Source: an uncultured Pseudomonas sp.
GTDB taxonomy: Bacteria; Pseudomonadota; Gammaproteobacteria; Pseudomonadales; Pseudomonadaceae
DNA length: 64,000 nucleotides
Assembly: GCF_943846705.1 (NCBI RefSeq)
Contig: NZ_OX044366.1
Span: forward strand, 2,666,001-2,730,000
Direction: 5' to 3'
The notes under the pieces were generated by a model. The model saw only the letters and a program-made list of their open reading frames with translations. It was not told where the DNA came from and made no database searches. Made by a program: the position numbers and the translations under genes. Below are positions 34,295 through 42,798 of this stretch, piece after piece. The first letter of the stretch is position 1. Each line of letters begins with the position of its first letter.

Positions 34295-34334
34295 AACCCC
34301 AGGCTGGTGCATAGTCACCGACCTGGGGTTTTGG
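34295..34334 (+). terminator. Intrinsic terminator after purU
   Basis: AACCCCAGG pairs with CCTGGGGTT, with an inner GGTG/CACC stem, and TTT follows after the stem. It lies about 85 bases after the purU stop and should end the glyA-sox-purU transcript. Confidence 0.7.
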
Positions 34335-34397
34335 CTTTAGAGCGGGATGTCTGCACCCAGGTAGCGGGCCAAGCAGCGACGATACCTGGGCTATCGG

Positions 34398-34619
34398 TTA
34401 CAGCTCTTTGACGGTACGCACTTGGTCCTTGTTGACCTTGGCGCGTTTACCATCGAGTTGCTCAAACTCGTAGAAGCCCGACTCTTCGTCAAATACTGGC
34501 TCGTCGATGGTCTGAATTTCGCGGCCATCGTTGAGCGTGATTACCGTTGGCGATGCGCAACCGGTCAGCGCGACCAGGCCCAAGGTAAGCAGCAATGCTG
34601 GAATAATCCGCTGAGTCAT
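34398..34619 (-). CDS. YgdI/YgdR-family small lipoprotein
   Basis: A 73-residue lipoprotein. The signal peptide ends in a lipobox, VALTGC, with the modified Cys at 21. The mature part (VITLNDGREIQTIDEPVFDE then SGFYEFEQLDGKRAKVNKDQ) is the SH3-like YgdI/YgdR domain. AAGGAG precedes the ATG. It is likely anchored to the outer membrane; function unknown. It converges with purU and is divergent from moaB. Confidence 0.9.
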   Translation of the reverse strand: MTQRIIPALLLTLGLVALTGCASPTVITLNDGREIQTIDEPVFDEESGFYEFEQLDGKRAKVNKDQVRTVKEL

Positions 34620-34866
34620 GGGGTTCTCCTTGATTGATAGAGGTTTTTACCCTGCGTGAGACGAAGTTTCGCCGGGCAAGTTCCCTGTTCGATGGTTATG
34701 AGCGCTGCGCTAGTAACGTCGGCGTATTCACGTTGCTCAGGACGTCAGCCGCCACCGACTAGTAGCATCGAGCCTGTTGGAAGGGGCTAAGAGCGGGCAT
34801 GCAGAGCCTGCGAAAGCGCCCCTGTGATATAACGGCGGGCATTATCTCCATAACTGGAAGCCTGCC

Positions 34867-35406
34867 ATGAGCCACAAGGCCGAGGCACATTTCGTGCCCC
34901 TGAATATCGCGGTTTTGACCGTTAGCGACACCCGCAGCCTGGAAACCGACACCTCCGGCCAGCTGTTTGTTGACCGTCTGCAGGCCGCCGGCCACCAGCT
35001 CGCTGCACGGGCCTTGCTGAAGGATGATCTGTACAAAATTCGCGCCCAGGTGGCCACCTGGATTGCTGAGGATCAGGTGCAGGTGGTGTTGATCACCGGT
35101 GGCACTGGCTTCACCGGTCGCGACAGCACGCCAGAAGCGGTGAGCTGCTTGCTGGATAAGCAGGTGGATGGTTTTGGTGAGCTGTTCCGGCAGATTTCCG
35201 TGGCAGATATTGGCACCTCAACTGTGCAATCCCGTGCTTTGGCCGGGATGGCCAATGGCACCCTGGTGTGCTGCCTGCCGGGCTCGACCAACGCCTGCCG
35301 CACGGCCTGGGATGGCATCCTTGCCGAACAACTGGATAACCGTCATCGCCCGTGCAATTTCGTCGCGCATTTGAAGCCAGTGGCGGCCTGCGAGAGCCGT
35401 GGATGA
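34867..35406 (+). CDS. moaB: Molybdenum cofactor biosynthesis protein B
   Basis: A 179-residue MogA/MoaB-family protein that adenylylates or handles molybdopterin. Motifs: NIAVLTVSDTRSLETDTSG, VLITGGTGFTGRD and CCLPGSTNACRTAWDGIL. It begins the moaB-moeA pair; its stop codon overlaps the moeA start (ATGA). No other moa genes are in the window. Confidence 0.93.
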   Translation: MSHKAEAHFVPLNIAVLTVSDTRSLETDTSGQLFVDRLQAAGHQLAARALLKDDLYKIRAQVATWIAEDQVQVVLITGGTGFTGRDSTPEAVSCLLDKQVDGFGELFRQISVADIGTSTVQSRALAGMANGTLVCCLPGSTNACRTAWDGILAEQLDNRHRPCNFVAHLKPVAACESRG

Positions 35407-36617
35407 GCAGCGCTGACAAGCCAGGGCTGATGCCCGTTGAGGTGGCATTGGCGCGATTGCTGGCGCAGGCAGAGGCCTCGGAAATTGTTGAGACTGAACG
35501 CGTTAGCTTGAGCGAAGCCGATGGCCGGGTGCTGGCTGAGCCGTTACTTGCCGAACTGGATCTGCCGCCCTGGGACAACAGTGCGATGGACGGTTACGCC
35601 CTGCGCTTGGCCGACTGGACGGGGGAGCCGCTGCTGGTCAGTCAGCGCATTCAGGCTGGCAGTGCACCCATGCCGCTGCAGCCGGGTACCTGTGCGCGCA
35701 TCTTCACCGGCGCGCCACTACCCGCGGGCGCGGATACCGTGGAAATGCAGGAAAACGCCGTGCTCGGTGATGACGGTCGCGTCGCTTTTAGTGAACCGCT
35801 GAAGCTGGCGCAGAACGTGCGCGCGCAGGGCCAGGAAACCCGCATTGGCGACAGCGTACTGCCTGTTGGCACACGTTTAGGGCCGATTGAGTTGGGCCTG
35901 GCTGCCTCCCTCGGTGTGGCAGCGTTGACGGTGCGCCGGCGGCCACGGGTGGCGGTATTGTCGACTGGCGATGAGCTGGTCGAGCCAGGGCTGCCCCTCG
36001 GCCCGGGGCAGATTTACAACAGCAATCGGCGGCTGCTGATGGCCTGGTTGCAGCGCTTGGGCTGCGCGGTGGTGGACGCCGGCATCCTGGTCGATGACCT
36101 TGAGCTGACCCGCGCGGCGCTCGGCGCACTGAGCGACGTTGACCTGATCCTCTCCACCGGCGGCGTGTCGGTGGGTGAGGCAGATTTTCTCGGCATAGCC
36201 CTGCGTGAAGAAGGCGAACTGGCGTTGTGGAAGCTGGCGATCAAACCGGGCAAGCCGCTGACCTGCGGACAGTTTCGTGGCGTACCGGTGATCGGCCTGC
36301 CGGGCAATCCGGCGTCGACGCTGGTGACTTTTGGCTTGCTGGCACGGCCTTATCTACTGCGCCGTTTGGGTGTGCAGCGGGTCGAGCCGCTGGGCTTTCC
36401 GCTGCCGGCGGGCTTCACCTGGCACAAACCGGGCAAACGGCGTGAGTACCTGCGTGCGCGTGTAGAAAATGGCCGGGTGGTGCCTTACCCCAATCAGAGT
36501 TCCGGGGTGCTGCGCAGCGCCGCCTGGGCCGAGGGTTTTGCCGAGGTGTTGGAAGACACGACACTGGCCGAAGGTGACAGCCTGCGCTTTATTCCACTGA
36601 GCGAAATCCTCGGATAA
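35403..36617 (+). CDS. moeA: Molybdopterin molybdenumtransferase MoeA
   Basis: Inserts molybdate into adenylylated molybdopterin. The 404 residues contain PWDNSAMDGYAL, RIFTGAPLPAGADTVEMQEN and the MPT-binding STGGVSVGEADF. The real start is the ATG at 35403 overlapping the moaB stop; the frame is open further upstream inside moaB but is not used. A REP-like palindrome begins 5 bases after the stop. Confidence 0.94.
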   Translation: MSSADKPGLMPVEVALARLLAQAEASEIVETERVSLSEADGRVLAEPLLAELDLPPWDNSAMDGYALRLADWTGEPLLVSQRIQAGSAPMPLQPGTCARIFTGAPLPAGADTVEMQENAVLGDDGRVAFSEPLKLAQNVRAQGQETRIGDSVLPVGTRLGPIELGLAASLGVAALTVRRRPRVAVLSTGDELVEPGLPLGPGQIYNSNRRLLMAWLQRLGCAVVDAGILVDDLELTRAALGALSDVDLILSTGGVSVGEADFLGIALREEGELALWKLAIKPGKPLTCGQFRGVPVIGLPGNPASTLVTFGLLARPYLLRRLGVQRVEPLGFPLPAGFTWHKPGKRREYLRARVENGRVVPYPNQSSGVLRSAAWAEGFAEVLEDTTLAEGDSLRFIPLSEILG

Positions 36618-36622
36618 GGCGG

Positions 36623-36711
36623 CGTAGGATGGGTTGAACAGAGCGATACCCATGCTGTTGATTCGCTGATCAATGATGGGTTACGCCGCTGCGCGGCTAA
36701 CCCATCCTACG
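36623..36711. repeat. REP-like palindromic element
   Basis: Begins CGTAGGATGGGTT and ends AACCCATCCTACG, a perfect 13-bp inverted repeat about 90 bases across, with a further GATACCCAT and GATGGGTTACG inside. This unit is common between genes in several Pseudomonas species. Its right arm overlaps the 3' end of the AraC gene and provides its TAG stop. Confidence 0.8.
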
Positions 36712-37732
36712 GATTGCGTTGGCTTTCGCGAAATTCGCCGGGCGTTTGCCCGGTCCAGCTTTTGAAGCTGCGGTGGAATGAGCGCGACTCGCTAAAGCCC
36801 AGGTAGCAGGCGATATCCTGAATCGCCAGTTCGCTGCGCAGCAGGTAGTGCTCAGCCAGCTCCTGACGCAGCTCATCGAGAATCTGTTGGTAGCTGGTGC
36901 CGGCCAGTTGCAGGTGGCGCTGCAGGGTGCGCACGGTCATGTTGAATTTCTCGGCGACCCGTTCCTTACGCGGTAAACCGTCCTTGAGCAGCAGGCGCAG
37001 GGCGTTCTTTACCCGTTGCGGCAGCGGCTCGTTGCCGTCCAGTCCGGCCATCAGGGTCAGTGCATGTTCTTCCAAGGTGCGCAGCAGGTTGGCGTCGGCC
37101 TGACGCAGTGGCAGCGCGAGGTATTCCTGCGGCACGACCAAGGCATTGCAGCTTTGCTCGAAGCGAATCGGGCAGCCGAAAATCGCCTGGTAGTCCGCCA
37201 GTTTGGTGCCTTGCGGTTGCGCATGCTCAAACCAGACTTCAGCTGGTGAGCGCTGCATGTCGGCGATCCAGCGGGCATACAGCAGCCAGGACGCCAACAC
37301 GTTTTCCACCATATGCCGGCGAATCGGTTCGGCCTGATGGCGGCAACTCCAAATCAGTTTGACCTGAGCATTAGAGGCTTCAATCCGGCTCACGCCCATG
37401 TCGCCGACCAGTTTTTCATAGGGCACGATGCGGCTCATGGCCTCGCCCAATGTGGCGCAATTCATGGCGATGTAACCCAGCACGCTCCATGAGCCGGGCT
37501 GCACAAAACGCGCGCAGTTCAGGCCAAATAGCGGGTCATCAGACACCTTGAGCAAATGCGCGAGCAGGCGCTCATGGGTTTCGCTGGGGATGCGCTTGCT
37601 ATTGTCGGCCAGGTCTTCAGTCTTGAGTCCGGCCGCGCTCAAGGCCTGGTCGATATCCAACCCCAGCTGTTCGGCGTGGCGTAAATACTTGAGCAGGGCA
37701 GGGACTGAGGTGTAGCCGAGGTTGTCGGTCAT
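36707..37732 (-). CDS. AraC-family regulator (OruR/ArabinoseBD type), divergent from the FAD/kinase set
   Basis: A 341-residue regulator: an N-terminal domain of the PF12625 kind (VPALLKYLRHAEQLGLDIDQ) and a C-terminal AraC helix-turn-helix (FNMTVRTLQRHLQLAGTSYQ; IQDIACYLGFSESRSFHRSF). The start at 37732 gives the common N-terminus MTDNLGYTSV. It is divergent from the alkyl-DHAP-synthase-like, GlpD-like and kinase genes and should control them. Its stop codon lies in the REP-like element. Confidence 0.85.
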   Translation of the reverse strand: MTDNLGYTSVPALLKYLRHAEQLGLDIDQALSAAGLKTEDLADNSKRIPSETHERLLAHLLKVSDDPLFGLNCARFVQPGSWSVLGYIAMNCATLGEAMSRIVPYEKLVGDMGVSRIEASNAQVKLIWSCRHQAEPIRRHMVENVLASWLLYARWIADMQRSPAEVWFEHAQPQGTKLADYQAIFGCPIRFEQSCNALVVPQEYLALPLRQADANLLRTLEEHALTLMAGLDGNEPLPQRVKNALRLLLKDGLPRKERVAEKFNMTVRTLQRHLQLAGTSYQQILDELRQELAEHYLLRSELAIQDIACYLGFSESRSFHRSFKSWTGQTPGEFRESQRNP

Positions 37733-37852
37733 CGTCTTATTCTGAATGTCTTGATTAGCGATAGCGCCTGGCCCGATTCGACAGTGACGCATCGAAGCGG
37801 CCGGCTAGTATAGGCAGCCATTGAGAGTGACTGAAATATCCGGGAGAAGCAG

Positions 37853-39448
37853 ATGCGACGTTGGAATGGCTGGGGTGATGAAGCAACAGTGGTGGAACTG
37901 CCGGCCCATGGCGAGGCATTTCTCGCTGATTTGGTCGGGCCGGGCCAGGTGCTTGCCGATGCCAGCCTGGAGCAGGTGCTGGCTCAGGTGCCGGCTTCAC
38001 GCCTGCAGTCGCACCGGCTGATCAGCCTGGAGGCACAAGACCGCGTACGGCATGCCCGCGGGCAAAGCCTGCCGGACTGGCTGGCGATGCGCTCCGGTGA
38101 TTTTGGCGTGTTCCCTGACGGCGTGGCCTACCCGGAAAGTGCGTCGCAGATTGCCGAGTTGCTGGCCTGGGCCAGCACCCAGGACCTCATCGTGATCCCC
38201 TATGGCGGCGGCACTTCGGTGGCCGGGCATATCAACCCGCAGGCGGGGGATAAGCCGGTGCTGACCCTGTCGCTGGAGCGCATGATCAAGCTGGTCGAGA
38301 TTGATCACGCCAGCCTGATCGCCACCTTCGAACCCGGCGCCAATGGCCCGCAAGTGGAAAGCCAGTTGCGCGCGCAGGGCTATACCCTGGGCCACTTCCC
38401 GCAATCCTGGGAGCTGTCGACCTTGGGTGGTTGGGTCGCCAGTCGTTCCAGCGGCCAGCAGTCGCTGCGTTATGGAAGGATTGAGCAGCTGTTCGCCGGC
38501 GGCAAGGTCGAGACCTTTGCCGGCACCTTAGAGATTCCGACCTTCCCGGCCTCCGCCGCCGGCCCGGACCTGCGTGAAGTGCTGATGGGCTCGGAAGGGC
38601 GTTTCGGCATCATCTCCGAGGTCAAGGTGCGCATCACCCGCCTGGCCGAGCAGGAAAATTTCTACGCGGTGTTCCTGCCTAGTTGGCAACAGGCGCTGGA
38701 AGCGATTCGTAGCCTGGCCCAGGCGCGGGTGCCGCTGTCGATGCTGCGCCTGTCCAACGCGATTGAAACCAAAACCCAGCTGGCGCTGGCCGGCCATCCG
38801 CAACAGATTGCCTGGCTGGAAAAATACCTGGCCCTGCGCGGTGCCCGCGAGGGCAAGTGCATGCTGACCTTCGGCGTCACCGGCAGCCGCACGCAGAACG
38901 CCGCCTCACTGAGGCAGGCGAAAAAGTTGCTCAAGGGATTCGGCGGCATTTTCACCGGCACCTTGCTGGGTAAAAAATGGGCAGAGAACCGCTTCCGTTT
39001 TCCTTACCTGCGCCATGGCCTGTGGGCCGCAGGTTATGCGGTGGATACTCTGGAAACCGCCACCGACTGGAGCAATGTCGACAACCTGCTCAATAAGCTC
39101 GAAACCAGCCTGCGCAATGGCCTGAGTGAAGAGGGCGAGCAGGTGCATGTGTTTACTCACCTGTCGCATGTTTATAACGAAGGCTCGAGCATCTACACCA
39201 CCTACGTGTTTCGCCCCGGCAGCGACTATAGCGAGGCCATGGCGCGCTGGCAGAAGCTCAAGCACGCCGCCTGCCTGACCATCGCCGAGAATCGCGGCAC
39301 CATCAGCCATCAACATGGCGTCGGCCGTGATCACGCGCCGTATTTGGCCGTGGAGAAGGGTGAGCTGGGCATGGCAGCACTCAAGAGCCTGGCCGGGCAC
39401 TTCGACCCCGAGCAGCGCCTGGCACCCGGCGTGTTGTTGCAGGATTGA
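37853..39448 (+). CDS. FAD-binding oxidoreductase, alkyl-DHAP-synthase/YgcU-like
   Basis: A 531-residue flavoprotein of the VAO/PCMH fold. It opens with RRWNGWGDE and has the FAD segment VIPYGGGTSVAGHI, then ELSTLGGWVASRSSGQQS, VLMGSEGRFGIISEV and the C-terminal GTISHQHGVGRDHAPYL with EKGELGMAALK. This is the order of alkyldihydroxyacetonephosphate synthase and of E. coli YgcU. GGGAGAAG precedes the ATG. The substrate is unknown; a 2-hydroxyacid or a glycerol-phosphate-like compound is plausible given the next two genes. No acyl-DHAP-forming enzyme is in the window, so true ether-lipid synthesis is unproven. Confidence 0.82.
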   Translation: MRRWNGWGDEATVVELPAHGEAFLADLVGPGQVLADASLEQVLAQVPASRLQSHRLISLEAQDRVRHARGQSLPDWLAMRSGDFGVFPDGVAYPESASQIAELLAWASTQDLIVIPYGGGTSVAGHINPQAGDKPVLTLSLERMIKLVEIDHASLIATFEPGANGPQVESQLRAQGYTLGHFPQSWELSTLGGWVASRSSGQQSLRYGRIEQLFAGGKVETFAGTLEIPTFPASAAGPDLREVLMGSEGRFGIISEVKVRITRLAEQENFYAVFLPSWQQALEAIRSLAQARVPLSMLRLSNAIETKTQLALAGHPQQIAWLEKYLALRGAREGKCMLTFGVTGSRTQNAASLRQAKKLLKGFGGIFTGTLLGKKWAENRFRFPYLRHGLWAAGYAVDTLETATDWSNVDNLLNKLETSLRNGLSEEGEQVHVFTHLSHVYNEGSSIYTTYVFRPGSDYSEAMARWQKLKHAACLTIAENRGTISHQHGVGRDHAPYLAVEKGELGMAALKSLAGHFDPEQRLAPGVLLQD

Positions 39449-39450
39449 TC

Positions 39451-41034
39451 ATGACTCACTGGAACGCCGCCTGGCGCGCACAGGCAATCCCCGAACTGGC
39501 CGTCCGTGACTGGGACCTGATCGTCGTCGGTGGCGGCATCAGCGGTGCCGGTATTTTGCGTGAGGCGGCGCGGCGCGGCTGGAAGTGCCTGCTGTTGGAA
39601 CAGCGCGATTTCGCCTGGGGCACCTCCAGCCGCTCGTCGAAAATGATCCATGGCGGTCTGCGCTATATCGCCAAGGGCCAGTTCGGCCTGACCCGTGACT
39701 CGGTGCGCGAGCGCCAGCGCCTGCTGCAGGAAGCGCCGGGGCTGGTCGACCCCTTGAGCTTTATCATGGCGCATTACCAGGGCAGCTTCCCCGGCCCGCG
39801 GGTATTCGGTGGCCTGTTGGCGGTGTATGACGCCTTGGCCGGCAAGCGCAACCATCTGTATTACCCGCTGCAGCAACTGCGTTACCTGGCCCCAGGCCTG
39901 AGAGAAGACCAGCTGCTGGGCGGCACCCAGTTTTATGACGCGGTAACTGATGACGCACGCTTAGTGCAGCGAGTGCTCGGCGAGGCGCGCGCCGAAGGTG
40001 GCGAGGCGCTCAACGGCATGCGCGTAGTCGAGCTGCTGCGTGAGGGTGGTCGGGTGACTGGCCTGATCGCTGAAGATGTGGAAACCGCTCAGCGGCATGG
40101 TTTCAGTACCCGCGCCGTCGCCCAGGCCACTGGCGCTTGGGCTGATCAGCTGCGGCAGAAAACCGGCCTGGAGCATATCCGTCCGCTGCGTGGCAGCCAT
40201 CTGTTATTGCCCGCCTGGCGTTTGCCGGTGGCGCATGCCTTCAGCTTTATGCACGCAGCTGACAAACGCCCGGTGTTTGTCTTCCCCTGGGAAGGCGCGA
40301 CCGTGATCGGCACCACCGACCTCGATCATCCTGCTCCACTGAGTGAAGAGGCGCGGATCAGTGCGGATGAAGTGGACTATCTGCTCGCTGCCTGCGCGCA
40401 GCAGTTTCCCGCCGCCGCGATTGCGGCTGCCGATGTCTTGTCGACTTGGGCAGGGGTACGCCCGGTGGTCAGCGATGGCGAGACAGGGCGCAAACCCTCT
40501 GATGAAAAACGTGAGCATGCACTGTGGGTCGAGCCCGGTTGCGTGACGCTGGCCGGCGGCAAGCTGACCACCTTCCGTTTGCTGGCGTTGGAGGTGCTGC
40601 AAGCCTGCGCACCGATGGTTGGGCGGACGGTGGCGGACCATGGCGCAGCCACTTTCGCAGCCGTGGTGAGTCCACCGATGGCCACGCTTAGCGCCGCTCA
40701 ACAGCGGCGTCTAGCAGGCCGATATGGCCGGGCGCTGCCGCAGCTGCTGGCGTTGCTCGAGCAGCTGGGTAATCAGGCGATTGTAGGCACGGACACGCTC
40801 TGGGCCGAGCTGGCTTGGGCCGCCGAGCAGGAGCTGGTGCTGCATCTGGATGACCTACTGCTACGGCGTACCCGGCTTGGCTTGCTGTTGGCCCACGGTG
40901 CCGCTGCTGAACTGCCGCGTATCCGCGCGCTGTGCCAAACCCGCCTAGGCTGGGATGACGCACGCTGGCAGCAGGAAGAGCAGCGCTATCTGGCGTTGTG
41001 GCAGCAGTGCTACAGCCTGCCGGCAGAGAAATGA
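39451..41034 (+). CDS. Glycerol-3-phosphate dehydrogenase/oxidase family protein (GlpD-like)
   Basis: A 527-residue FAD enzyme. It has the dinucleotide fold DLIVVGGGISGAGILREAAR, the GlpD family motif FAWGTSSRSSKMIHGGLRYI, and VFPWEGATVIGTTDLDH. It should oxidise glycerol-3-phosphate or a related phospho-sugar alcohol at the membrane. The ATG at 39451 follows the upstream stop by two bases, so translation is coupled. It differs from the usual glpD context: neither glpF, glpK nor glpR is nearby. Confidence 0.85.
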   Translation: MTHWNAAWRAQAIPELAVRDWDLIVVGGGISGAGILREAARRGWKCLLLEQRDFAWGTSSRSSKMIHGGLRYIAKGQFGLTRDSVRERQRLLQEAPGLVDPLSFIMAHYQGSFPGPRVFGGLLAVYDALAGKRNHLYYPLQQLRYLAPGLREDQLLGGTQFYDAVTDDARLVQRVLGEARAEGGEALNGMRVVELLREGGRVTGLIAEDVETAQRHGFSTRAVAQATGAWADQLRQKTGLEHIRPLRGSHLLLPAWRLPVAHAFSFMHAADKRPVFVFPWEGATVIGTTDLDHPAPLSEEARISADEVDYLLAACAQQFPAAAIAAADVLSTWAGVRPVVSDGETGRKPSDEKREHALWVEPGCVTLAGGKLTTFRLLALEVLQACAPMVGRTVADHGAATFAAVVSPPMATLSAAQQRRLAGRYGRALPQLLALLEQLGNQAIVGTDTLWAELAWAAEQELVLHLDDLLLRRTRLGLLLAHGAAAELPRIRALCQTRLGWDDARWQQEEQRYLALWQQCYSLPAEK

Positions 41035-41063
41035 TGGGTATCGCCTTGCTCCACCCATCCTAC
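41033..41063. repeat. Short REP-like palindrome after the GlpD-like gene
   Basis: GATGGGT pairs with ACCCATC over 13 bases, followed by CTAC, the same core as the larger elements at 36.6 and 42.7 kb. It starts inside the stop codon of the preceding gene. Confidence 0.6.
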
Positions 41064-41135
41064 AAAGCATGGTTCGACCCTAGGACGGGCCTAAGCGCAG
41101 CGATATACACCTGAAATAATAAGAAGGATTGCGTC

Positions 41136-42695
41136 TTGAGCGAGAAAAGCTACCTGCTGGCCATCGATAATGGCACCCAAAGTATCCGGGCGTTGTTGTT
41201 CGATCTCCAGGGCAACCTGCTCGCCAAGGGCAAGGTCGAGCTTGAGGCCTATTACTCCACGCAGCCCGGCTGGGCCGAGCAGGATCCGGAGTATTACTGG
41301 GCCAGTCTGGGCCAGGCCTGCGAGCAGCTTTGGCAGCAGATCGACATCGATCGCAGACTGATCAAAGGCGTCTCGCTGACTACCCAGCGCGGCACGCTGA
41401 TCAATGTCGACGAGCAGGGAACGCCACTGCGTCCGGCGATGCTCTGGCTGGATCAACGCCAAGCCGAGGTGCGTGAACCGATCAAAGGTCCGTGGGGCTG
41501 GCTGTTCAAACTGTTGAGGCTGCAGGCCACGGTGGACCACTTTCGCGCCCAGGCCGAGATCAACTGGGTCGCGCAGAACCAGCCGGACATCTGGGCGAAG
41601 ACCGATAAAGTGCTGCTGCTTTCGGGTTTCCTCACTCACCGTCTGTGCGGGCGTTTTGTTGACTCGTTAACCAGTTGCGTGGCCTATTTGCCATTCGACT
41701 ATAAGCGCCTGCAGTGGGCCAAAGCCGGTGACTGGAAATGGCAGGCCATGCCCGTACGCCGTGAGCAGCTGCCGCAGTTGTACAAACCTGGTGAAGTGCT
41801 TGGCCATATCAGCGCCATGGCCAGCCAACACACCGGGATTCCCGAGGGTTTGCCGCTGATCGCCGCCGGTGCGGATAAAGCCTGCGAGGTGCTTGGCGCG
41901 GGTGGTGTCGAGCCTTCCACGGCCTGCCTGTCTTATGGCACCACGGCGACCATCAATACTACGCGCAGTCGTTACCTGGAAACCGTGCCGCTGATCCCGC
42001 CTTATCCCTCGGCGATCCCTGATCATTTCAATACCGAGGTGATGATCTATCGCGGTTTTTGGATGGTCAGCTGGTTCAAGCAGGAGTTTGGTCTGCGCGA
42101 AATGCAACGCGCGAAAACGCTGGATGTTGAGCCCGAAGCGCTGTTCGATGAACTGGTCAACAGCGTGCCGGCCGGGTCCATGGGGCTGATGTTGCAGCCG
42201 TATTGGTCGCCGGGTATTCGTGAGCCAGGCCTGGAGGCTAAGGGCTCAATCATCGGCTTTGGCGATGTGCACACGCGTGCGCATATCTATCGGGCGATTC
42301 TGGAAGGCTTGGCCTATGCCCTGCGTCAGGGTAAGGAGAAGATCGAGAAGCGTTCGGGCACTAAAATCACCCGGCTGCGGGTGTCCGGTGGCGGTTCGCA
42401 GAGCGATGCCGCCATGCAGCTCACCGCGGATATTTTTGGTCTGCCGGCCGAGCGCCCGCACCTGTATGAAACCAGTGGGCTGGGCGCGGCGATCAACTGC
42501 GCCGTGGGCCTGGGCCTGCATCCGGATTACCCGACTGCAATCAAAGCCATGACCCGGGTTGGCCGGGTGTTTACGCCCAACCCCGAGGCGCAGCGCACCT
42601 ATCAGCAGCTGTACACCCAGGTTTATCAGCGCATGTACAAGCAGCTTAAGCCGTTGTACCAGAGCATTCGCAAGATCACCGGCTATCCGGCGTAG
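41136..42695 (+). CDS. FGGY-family carbohydrate kinase (YgcE-like)
   Basis: A 519-residue sugar kinase. The N-terminal phosphate loop is LLAIDNGTQSIRALLFDLQG; the other family marks are PAMLWLDQRQAEV, SYGTTATIN and RVSGGGSQSDAAMQLTADI. The sequence is unlike glycerol kinase, which has a different loop (GTTSSR) and signature, and is closer in order to E. coli YgcE. The start is a TTG at 41136 with AAGGA seven bases upstream, and no ATG fits better. The TAG stop lies in the left arm of a REP-like element. Substrate unknown; it would supply the phosphate for the GlpD-like enzyme. Confidence 0.85.
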   Translation: MSEKSYLLAIDNGTQSIRALLFDLQGNLLAKGKVELEAYYSTQPGWAEQDPEYYWASLGQACEQLWQQIDIDRRLIKGVSLTTQRGTLINVDEQGTPLRPAMLWLDQRQAEVREPIKGPWGWLFKLLRLQATVDHFRAQAEINWVAQNQPDIWAKTDKVLLLSGFLTHRLCGRFVDSLTSCVAYLPFDYKRLQWAKAGDWKWQAMPVRREQLPQLYKPGEVLGHISAMASQHTGIPEGLPLIAAGADKACEVLGAGGVEPSTACLSYGTTATINTTRSRYLETVPLIPPYPSAIPDHFNTEVMIYRGFWMVSWFKQEFGLREMQRAKTLDVEPEALFDELVNSVPAGSMGLMLQPYWSPGIREPGLEAKGSIIGFGDVHTRAHIYRAILEGLAYALRQGKEKIEKRSGTKITRLRVSGGGSQSDAAMQLTADIFGLPAERPHLYETSGLGAAINCAVGLGLHPDYPTAIKAMTRVGRVFTPNPEAQRTYQQLYTQVYQRMYKQLKPLYQSIRKITGYPA

Positions 42696-42764
42696 GATGG
42701 CTTGAGCGTAGTGCTGCCCATCGGGCATATCGAAGGGTTACGCTTTCGGCTAACCGATCCTACG
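42691..42764. repeat. REP-like palindromic element after the kinase
   Basis: Runs from CGTAGGATGG to CCGATCCTACG, with a diverged core relative to the copy at 36623. The TAG in its first arm is the stop codon of the kinase gene. Confidence 0.7.
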
Positions 42765-42798
42765 ACTCGCGAGCCTTTGCCCAGATGTATGGGGGCGA

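Noticed and set aside
41136..42695. Annotation of the FGGY kinase as glycerol kinase GlpK
   Set aside because: The phosphate loop reads GTQSIR rather than GTTSSR and the glpF/glpR neighbours are absent.
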